A stretch of 13,955 bases of DNA from Podila epigama (Eukaryota; Mortierellomycota; Mortierellomycetes; Mortierellales; Mortierellaceae), in the NCBI GenBank assembly GCA_015679605.1, contig JAAAVE010000495.1:1-13955 (forward strand), written 5' to 3'. Positions 8,801 to 13,955 of the stretch are shown here, one piece after another. A model generated the notes under the pieces. It searched no databases and had not been told where the DNA came from. It saw only the letters and a list, made by a program, of their open reading frames with translations. Each line of letters opens with the position of its first letter. Position 1 is the stretch's first letter. The position numbers and the translations under genes are program-made.

Positions 8801-10402
8801 AGCGGCGGACGTGGTACTATCCAGGCAATGACAGCGAATAAGCATGTGAGGATAGTCGTCAGGACTGTACCCATCCCCGAGGTCTTGAAAAAGTATCTAG
8901 TCGAACATGGCGACCAGATCCAAGGATATGTGGAGAGCATCTTGGGAGTGAAGGGTGTGGCCGGCTTTGAGGAGCTGGAGAAACTCAAGACCAAGGTCAG
9001 CCAGGAATTGACAGCACTGTTTGCCAAGGCTGGCGACGACTGGCAGGGCAAGGAAAAGGATATTTTGGCGTTTGGACCGCGTCGTATTGGGCCCAACTTG
9101 TTGATTAATAACTTGGGGGTTGACTTTCAACGCAGAAGCAATAATAACCAAAACAGTAGTAATGGTGCTTCTGGTGGAGACGACGATGCATCGTCATCAA
9201 CTCTGTCATCGTTGACGATCCAGGATTTGGCCGAGTCTGTTCAAACCGGCTTCCAGATTGCGACCAACTCTGGCCCACTGTGTGGGGAGCCAATGCAAGG
9301 TATGGCGTTTTTCGTGCAGGAAGTAGAGATCCTGGAGGACCCCAGTTCGAATGAGGGTGCCGATGGTCGGTCCAAGTTGGCCGTGTCTAGTGGTCAATTG
9401 ATTACGACGATGCGCGATGCCTGTCGCCTAGGATTCTTGGAATGGAGTCCACGTCTAATGTTGGCTATGTACTCTTGTGATATTCAGACTACTGGTAAGT
9501 TGTTTCTACTGTTGTCTTTGTTCTCTATGACATAGCCATATGCAATGCGTGCAATGCAAGGTTTGCTTCCCATCAGCCCAACCATGCAGCCAACCATGCA
9601 GCCAACCATGCAGCCAACCAAAATGAGCACAGCCCCGCTGTCTGTTATTTTTATCCTATTTGCTGTGTACATATTTTCTATACTGTCTGCTTTACTCACT
9701 CGTAATCACGTCTCTTTTGTCGCCAACCCTTTTTTGACCGGGAACTATAGCCGAAGTTCTTGGCAAGGTCTATGCGGTCATTGCTAGGCGCAAGGGCAAG
9801 ATTTTGCATGAAGAGATGAAGGAAGGAACGCCCTTCTTTTCTATCCAGGCACTGCTTCCTGTTGTAGAAAGTTTTGGATTTTCCGATGGTAGGTTTTTTT
9901 TTTTTTTTTTTTTTAATATTCTGCCTAGAGTTGTCATCCCGTATTCTTTCCAAATGCTGACGATGATGATACACGACACTGTTGAAATTATAGATATTCG
10001 CAAACGGACTTCGGGTGCAGCCAGTCCACAGCTTGTCTTTAGCCAGTAAGTGTCTCACCTATCGGTTTTTAGTGTTCTTTGTTGGACTTTCTTCTTATCT
10101 TTCTTTGTGTTTTTTTGTCTTTGAGTGTTACGTTGTCTTCTTTCCATTATTTTGAAACTAACACCCGATTTCATTTCATTTGACTTGGATTTGAATATGA
10201 AAAAAACAGCTTTGAGACACTGGATATTGATCCTTTCTGGGTGCCGTCAACGGTGGAGGAGCTCGAAGATCTGGGAGAGAAGGCAGATCGGGAGAACCTT
10301 GCCAAGAAGTATATGGATATGGTGCGTAAGCGCAAGGGTCTCTTTGTGGAGCAAAAGATTGTGGAGCATGCAGAGAAGCAGCGGACGTTGAGGAAGAACT
10401 AA
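5890..10402 (+). CDS. EFL1: Elongation factor-like GTPase 1 (EFL1/Ria1), 8 exons, 1122 aa
   Basis: Exons: 5890-6298, 6427-6563, 6694-6900, 7095-7468, 7636-9494, 9751-9888, 9994-10045 and 10210-10402. Every junction keeps phase and the total is 1123 codons including TAA, close to yeast Ria1 (1110) and human EFL1 (1120). The EF-2-like G domain carries G1 AHVDHGKT (26-33), switch I RGIT (66-69), G3 DSPGH (148-152) and G4 NKID (202-205). Diagnostic EFL1 stretches follow: [16 protein letters not shown]-like FSQWLPLS, a charged insertion in domain II (about 486-552), domain III near 664-731, and a domain V/C-terminus with [14 protein letters not shown] and IDPFWVP. These and the domain II insertion separate it from EF-2. 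With SBDS/Sdo1 the family releases eIF6/Tif6 from cytoplasmic pre-60S subunits. Low-complexity inserts sit at about 84-136 and 876-897. Confidence 0.97.
6299..6426 (+). other. EFL1 intron 1 (128 bp, phase 1)
   Basis: Donor GTATGA at 6299 and acceptor ATAG at 6423-6426 after a T run. Joining A with CC gives Thr137 and leads into the conserved [19 protein letters not shown] candidate branch point lies near 6387. The donor is the only weak one in this gene, but phase fixes it. Confidence 0.85.
6564..6693 (+). other. EFL1 intron 2 (130 bp, phase 0)
   Basis: Donor GTATGG at 6564, a GACTAAAC branch-point candidate near 6674, and acceptor ATAG at 6690-6693. It splices VEGVCTQ to THTVLRQAW, a contiguous motif in the family. 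Confidence 0.93.
6901..7094 (+). other. EFL1 intron 3 (194 bp, phase 0)
   Basis: Donor GTAAAT at 6901 and acceptor ATAG at 7091-7094. It contains a 19-base T run (6934-6952). Downstream the frame reads a Lys/Ser/Gly linker into [17 protein letters not shown]. Confidence 0.88.
6934..6952. repeat. T19 homopolymer in EFL1 intron 3
   Basis: Uninterrupted T run about 30 bases after the donor site. Confidence 0.9.
7469..7635 (+). other. EFL1 intron 4 (167 bp, phase 2)
   Basis: Donor GTAAGT at 7469 and acceptor ATAG at 7632-7635. A TCAAC/TTACAAC branch-point candidate lies near 7602-7612. An earlier AG at 7536-7537 would give an immediate stop, so the later acceptor is right. The join codes Pro376 followed by DREMMEKVV. 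Confidence 0.92.
9495..9750 (+). other. EFL1 intron 5 (256 bp, phase 1)
   Basis: Donor GTAAGT at 9495 and acceptor ATAG at 9747-9750. It joins SCDIQTT to [10 protein letters not shown], a conserved domain V segment. The intron carries a 12-bp tandem repeat. Confidence 0.94.
9578..9620. repeat. 12-bp minisatellite, about 3.5 copies, in EFL1 intron 5
   Basis: Three perfect copies of CCAACCATGCAG (9578-9589, 9590-9601, 9602-9613), then a half copy, CCAACC, and one further matching A. The unit is four codons long and stop-free on both strands. Confidence 0.95.
9889..9993 (+). other. EFL1 intron 6 (105 bp, phase 1, stop-free)
   Basis: Donor GTAGGT at 9889, a CTGAC branch-point candidate near 9957, and acceptor ATAG at 9990-9993. 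Splicing restores [13 protein letters not shown], matching the family. The intron is 35 codons long with no in-frame stop, and a 21-base T run starts five bases after the donor. Confidence 0.9.
9894..9914. repeat. T21 homopolymer next to the EFL1 intron 6 donor
   Basis: Twenty-one T starting five bases into intron 6. A tract this long is prone to length change, which would alter the frame only if the intron were retained. Confidence 0.92.
10046..10209 (+). other. EFL1 intron 7 (164 bp, phase 2)
   Basis: Donor GTAAGT at 10046 and acceptor ACAG at 10206-10209. The join codes His1059 in [17 protein letters not shown], which agrees with the family's SHWE-type motif. Confidence 0.93.
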
Positions 10403-10432
10403 AAAAGATATCAAAGGATATCGTTGAATTCT

Positions 10433-10438
10433 ATTAAA
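10433..10438 (+). terminator. Candidate poly(A) signal of EFL1
   Basis: ATTAAA 31 bases after the EFL1 stop codon, with T/G-rich DNA shortly downstream. It is a variant of AATAAA, so only a candidate. Confidence 0.4.
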
Positions 10439-10770
10439 AGATTTTGTGCCCCCTCCCCTGTGTTTGTGTGACAGTGCGTTGTTGTTGTCGTTGTTGATGG
10501 TTTTTTTCGATTCTGGACAAGGATGGAAGGATCGAGACTTTTTTTTAATTGTGGCTGGCTGGCTGAGGAGAGGGCTATCAGAAGAATCGAATGTCAATAA
10601 TGCAGGGCATGACATGATGGATGGTGTGTTGTTTACGGTTGAGATGGAAAGTGGATAGGTCTAAATTAAGACGATGTCGCCACAGCCGAGTGCGCGTTGT
10701 ACCATAACATTATTAGCAAGTACATACATCTTGCAAGCAAGCAAGTAAGCAGATGTAGTCCACAATAATG

Positions 10771-10788
10771 TTGAGTTGAGTTGAGTTG
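10771..10788. repeat. TTGAG pentanucleotide repeat
   Basis: Three TTGAG units followed by TTG, in the EFL1 to GPI-protein intergenic region. A two-unit version (GAGTTGAGTT) recurs at 12881-12890. Confidence 0.8.
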
Positions 10789-11384
10789 GCTTCAATCCAG
10801 CCATGGCCAAAAGCCCAAAAGGCGATGCGTAGGGCTAAAATACGATATACAGAAAATGTACTTTTTAAAATAAAGTAGTTTTCTGCTGAAGAAGTGAAAA
10901 TGACGACTGGAATGCCCAGATACTGACTACATGCCGTGCTCATTATTGATATGGAAACAGGCGTAATGTACGCCTACACCGCCTCCTTTTTTTTTTCCTC
11001 CTCTTGGTCTCCCTCGATGCTTCCCCTGCGGCTGGGAGTCATGAGAGCAGGGCTGTCATTCAGCAGGCTGTGATCCAGCAGGTAGGCAATCGAGCGAACG
11101 TGGACAATGAGAAACCTGAGGCTGGACTTTTTTGTCGATGGCTCGCACGGAGATAGGGACGAAAGGCAGGGAGAGATGGAGTGAGTGAGAGCTGCTCACA
11201 AAGTTTTTGGCACTCAATTCTCCCTTTTGTGGCTCTTTTTGTCTCTGTGCGCGTTTTTTTTCTTTTCTTTTCTGGCATTTGTGTTGTCCGTTGTTTGTTG
11301 TTTGTTGCTACTGTTTTTGAATGAGGTCTGAGGTTTGCCGTTGTAAAAGTGGATCCAAGTTTGAAAGGGTGGAAAAGCAGTGCA

Positions 11385-11560
11385 GTTTCTCTCTAATATT
11401 TCAACCCCCCTTCTCTCGACCACTTTTTTCATTTTCTCTTTTTCTTCTTTCTTTTCTTCACTTTTCTTTGTAACAACACTCTTCCACCAACTACTCCACT
11501 CACACTCCACCTTTACTCTCACTCTCACCTTCACCACCAACACAAATAACACATATCACA
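11385..11560 (+). promoter_or_regulatory. Pyrimidine-rich promoter and leader of the GPI-protein gene
   Basis: The 170 bases before the ATG are almost pure T/C (11401-11475), then C/A-rich (11476-11560), ending in ACACATATCACA next to the start codon. A long CT tract followed by a CA-rich leader is typical of strongly expressed filamentous-fungal genes, and the codon choice downstream agrees. An AATATT lies near 11395. Boundaries are inferred. Confidence 0.5.
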
Positions 11561-12172
11561 ATGGTCAAGAACATTGCTCTCGCTGCTGTCGCCGTCTCGG
11601 CCATCGCCTCAGTCGCTGTTGCTCAGGCCGAACAGCTCGCCTTTGGTGCTCCTATCCAGACCACTGTCTGGACTGCTGGCTCTTCCGCCACTGTCGCTTG
11701 GAACAACGACTGCTCGGATGTCGTAGGCAACACCACCTTCCCCATCACCCTCAACCAGCAGATCAACAATATCCAGCAGCCTGTTGGTGGTGGTCCCATC
11801 GGCTACCTTGACTGTTCCGAGTCGGGTCAGACCACTGTTCAGGTCCCCAATGTCCCCTCCGGCGATGTCTACTCTATCCTTGTCACTCCTGGCGGTGTTC
11901 TCTCTTACTCGGCCTTGTTCCGCATTGTTGGTACTGCCGCTAACACCACCACCTCTGCTGCCCCTGCCCCCGGCACCTCCACCGCCTCTGCCTCCGTTTC
12001 CGCCACCGTCTCTGCATCTTCCACTGTCAGAATTACCAACACTCCCTCCAAGACTGTCACTGCTCCCACCAATGCTCCTACCAAGGACACTGGCAATGCT
12101 GCCGGCTCCGTTAAGGCCGGCTCCACCGCTGCCTTGGTCATCCTTGCCGGTGTTGCTTCTTTGGTCCTTTAA
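11561..12172 (+). CDS. Secreted Ser/Thr-rich Kre9/Knh1-like protein, probably GPI-anchored, 203 aa
   Basis: A single exon from the ATG at 11561 to TAA. Residues 1 to about 21-23 form a signal peptide (Lys, then an Ala/Val core ending AVAQA). Residues about 29-123 resemble the Kre9/Knh1-like N-terminal beta-sandwich: a Trp-Thr-Ala-Gly strand near 37-40, VAWNNDC, FPITL, Val-Pro-Ser-Gly-Asp-Val-Tyr near 98-104 and YSALFRI at the end. Cys51 and Cys85 could pair. N-glycosylation sequons are at Asn57 and Asn128. Residues 125-180 are Ala/Ser/Thr/Pro-rich, likely O-mannosylated stalk. A small-residue site near 180-185 and a hydrophobic end (189-203) fit GPI attachment. The role is probably structural in the cell wall or plasma membrane; no catalytic residues are seen. 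Codons strongly favour C-ending forms, suggesting high expression. The family call rests on pattern only. Confidence 0.85.
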   Translation: MVKNIALAAVAVSAIASVAVAQAEQLAFGAPIQTTVWTAGSSATVAWNNDCSDVVGNTTFPITLNQQINNIQQPVGGGPIGYLDCSESGQTTVQVPNVPSGDVYSILVTPGGVLSYSALFRIVGTAANTTTSAAPAPGTSTASASVSATVSASSTVRITNTPSKTVTAPTNAPTKDTGNAAGSVKAGSTAALVILAGVASLVL

Positions 12173-12494
12173 AATGAAGAAGTAAAAAAAAAAACAAGCC
12201 AAGAAGGAAGGAATTTGAAAAGCCAAAGGAGAGAAAAATGGGATGGAAAAGGGGGAGGGAATACCAATCATTTTCCGTTGGCGGTCCATTTTCGTTTCGT
12301 TTTGTTGTTAATTAACTTCAAGTGACAATGGGGTGGACGAATAGGGCCCTTTTTATCTGTTTTCTCTCTTCTATTTTTCATTTTTCTTTATTGCCTTCTT
12401 TCCTATTTTTTTTATCTTCCTCATTCGCATGTCAATCATCTATTGACAAATATCCACCATGTAAACCCTCCATATTCATTTTCTATCATGTAAC

Positions 12495-12500
12495 AATAAA
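12495..12500 (+). terminator. Candidate poly(A) signal of the GPI-protein gene
   Basis: Canonical AATAAA about 320 bases after the stop codon; another AATAAA lies near 12587. A 3' untranslated region of this length is long but possible; an earlier weaker site could be used instead. Confidence 0.35.
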
Positions 12501-13246
12501 AAGTAATTATCATTTTCTCTGTTCAACCATATTCCACGGTGAGGGAAAACGAGTGTTACTCGCAAAACCGAGTTATATTTGTTTCGAATAAAAAAAGCAT
12601 GTGCGTTTTTTTCATGCTACGTTCGAACTACAACAACGAATTAGATTGGTGAAAATAAAAAACACCACATACAAGGAACAAGAAATCTCAACAAGGAAAA
12701 CTTGAGTACACGCCCTGCAAGGAGAGAAAGAGACAGCGAAAACAAAGGCTCACCTTCCATATTTTTAATTTTCAACTTCAACGTTCACAACCACACAAAA
12801 AAGAATATGAGGGCTCAATTGGGTTGGCGCATGTGCAGGAGGGTCTACCCATTGGACACAAGAAAAACGTCGCCGTGTTAGAGTTGAGTTGATGACACGT
12901 CCATGTCCAGGTGGTCCTCATGTAAGGCTCACGCTTGACTCATATTGGCTCAAGGTGGCACACGCCGTCGAGGGTCAAGGCACTGTCCAGGGTCGAAAAG
13001 TGTGGTGTCACCTCCTGGCCTATACAAACTGCCCATTAGGCGCCACTTTGTTTTTTCTCATGTTGCGGTATTGAGAAATTGGTCTTTAACTCTGTGATGT
13101 GAGTCGTATCATGAGTCAAGAAAGGAAAGTACCATGACAAAGACGAATATTCATAGAAAGAGGCCTGCTTGATGTTGGCCGTGTTTGCTCGCGTGTTGCA
13201 TTTACAAGAATAGCGTGTTCGTGAGGGTGTGATTGTGTGAAGGGGC

Positions 13247-13272
13247 AAGAATACGAAAAAAGAATACGAAAA
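13247..13272. repeat. 13-bp tandem duplication
   Basis: AAGAATACGAAAA occurs twice in perfect tandem (13247-13259 and 13260-13272) in purine-rich non-coding DNA. Confidence 0.9.
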
Positions 13273-13777
13273 GAAAAAAGGAAATTGTAGAATATTCGGA
13301 AGAAAAAAAAGTAGAAAGTGAGGGAATAACAAACACACAGTCCCCTGCTCCTCCCACAGACCCAAAGCGAATGAAGACGCAGGGCTTTTTCGTCTCCCAG
13401 AATAGTCATTTGTGTATGTTTGGAGGGTAAGAATGGGAAGGAGTGGGAGGGGGAGTGAAATTGGGCGGGCGACAAATAACGTGGCAAGCATATCAGAAAT
13501 GCTCTCCTATCCCATCACCACCACCACCATGTTCATGTTATTCAGCAACGATGCTCAAAATGGTGCGTCAATAGGCACCATGAAAGTAAAGAAACGATTG
13601 ATACTCGATGGAATATTGTAAACCCTCACGACTCTTCCACTTCTTGTGGGCTTTTAAAATTACATGCACTACCTATTGCAAGCTTGCTCTGTACCCTGAC
13701 TCATTGTGTCTTGCAAGGCGACCGGACTATTTGACTTCCGCGTCTGCATGTTTCTGCGCCCTATTGTGGCTGTATGT

Positions 13778-13798
13778 ATGGTCTCCATTTTAGACCAT
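13778..13798. other. Small perfect inverted repeat
   Basis: ATGGTCT and AGACCAT flank a 7-base loop, a 7-bp perfect stem. It is short enough to occur by chance in 14 kb; no T run or adjacent gene gives it a role. Confidence 0.6.
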
Positions 13799-13955
13799 TT
13801 CAAAAACTCATATATCTCCACCCCTCTTTGTTGCGATAATCATAACGCCATGACCAGTTTCCTAAAAAGACTTTGTTTTGTATGCAATGTCGAGTCTAGC
13901 AAAAAGAGATTCATTCTGAAAACTATCAAATTCGCGTGTAACTTGAGATGCTGCC

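Larger units (their letters stand above)
10403..11560. other. Intergenic region between EFL1 and the GPI-protein gene
   Basis: No supportable gene in 1158 bp. It holds the EFL1 3' end (poly(A) candidate near 10433) and a cluster of short tandem repeats: GGCT x3 at 10553-10564, GCAA x3 at 10733-10744 and TTGAG x3 at 10771-10785. The right end turns T/C-rich toward the next gene. The open frames here (70-122 codons) are low-complexity and lack splice or family signals. Confidence 0.65.
12173..13955. other. Gene-poor 3' region of the window
   Basis: I can support no gene in these 1.78 kb. The first 320 bases should hold the 3' untranslated region of the GPI-protein gene. The rest contains A/T runs, a 13-bp tandem duplication, a (CAC)n tract at 13514-13528 and a small perfect hairpin. 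A slightly GC-richer patch lies at about 12807-13075, but no frame in it reads longer than about 60 codons or looks like a known family. No tRNA, rRNA or transposon end is recognisable. Confidence 0.6.

Noticed and set aside
2953-10402. NOA1-like gene and EFL1 as a horizontally acquired pair
   Set aside because: Both carry introns with the same splice style as the other genes and are standard eukaryotic housekeeping families.
10403-13955. tRNA genes, rRNA, CRISPR arrays, transposon ends
   Set aside because: No paired A/B-box pattern with a clover-leaf, no repeat-spacer array, and no terminal inverted repeats or transposase-like frames were found by eye.

Overview
This is eukaryotic, almost certainly fungal, DNA. 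Coding sequence is broken by short introns (105-343 bp) with GTRAGT/GTATGT-type donors, short CTAAC/CTGAC-like branch points and TAG/CAG acceptors. Introns and intergenic DNA are full of A/T homopolymers and pyrimidine tracts. The gene content (cell-wall GH17 glucanase, Kre9/Knh1-like GPI protein, EFL1, YqeH/NOA1-family GTPase) and the Asn- and Ala-rich low-complexity tracts suggest an early-diverging fungus, most likely Mortierellomycota. That placement is inferred from style, not from a search.

Layout. 1-839: AT-rich upstream DNA with a pyrimidine-rich putative promoter. 840-2723 (+): three-exon gene for a type II membrane-anchored GH17 beta-1,3-glucanase (459 aa). 2724-2952: convergent 3' ends. 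5580-2953 (-): two-exon gene for a mitochondrial circularly permuted GTPase of the YqeH/NOA1 (yeast Gep3/Mtg3) family (829 aa). 5581-5889: 309-bp divergent promoter. 5890-10402 (+): eight-exon EFL1/Ria1 gene (1122 aa), the cytosolic 60S-maturation GTPase. 10403-11560: intergenic DNA ending in the pyrimidine-rich leader of the next gene. 11561-12172 (+): intronless gene for a small secreted, Ser/Thr-rich, probably GPI-anchored Kre9/Knh1-like protein (203 aa). 12173-13955: no convincing gene.

All ten splice junctions were placed by hand. Reading phase closes exactly at each one, and the joined proteins match family motifs across the junctions. The two central genes are head to head, and both products are ribosome-assembly GTPases, one for mitochondria and one for the cytosolic large subunit, so a shared promoter could coordinate them. 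The two outer genes both concern the cell wall.

I found no new defence, mobile or biosynthetic system. The most testable oddities are a stop-free, multiple-of-three intron in EFL1 (9889-9993), the divergent GTPase pair, large lineage-type insertions in the NOA1-like GTPase, and the repeat-built cytoplasmic tail of the glucanase.
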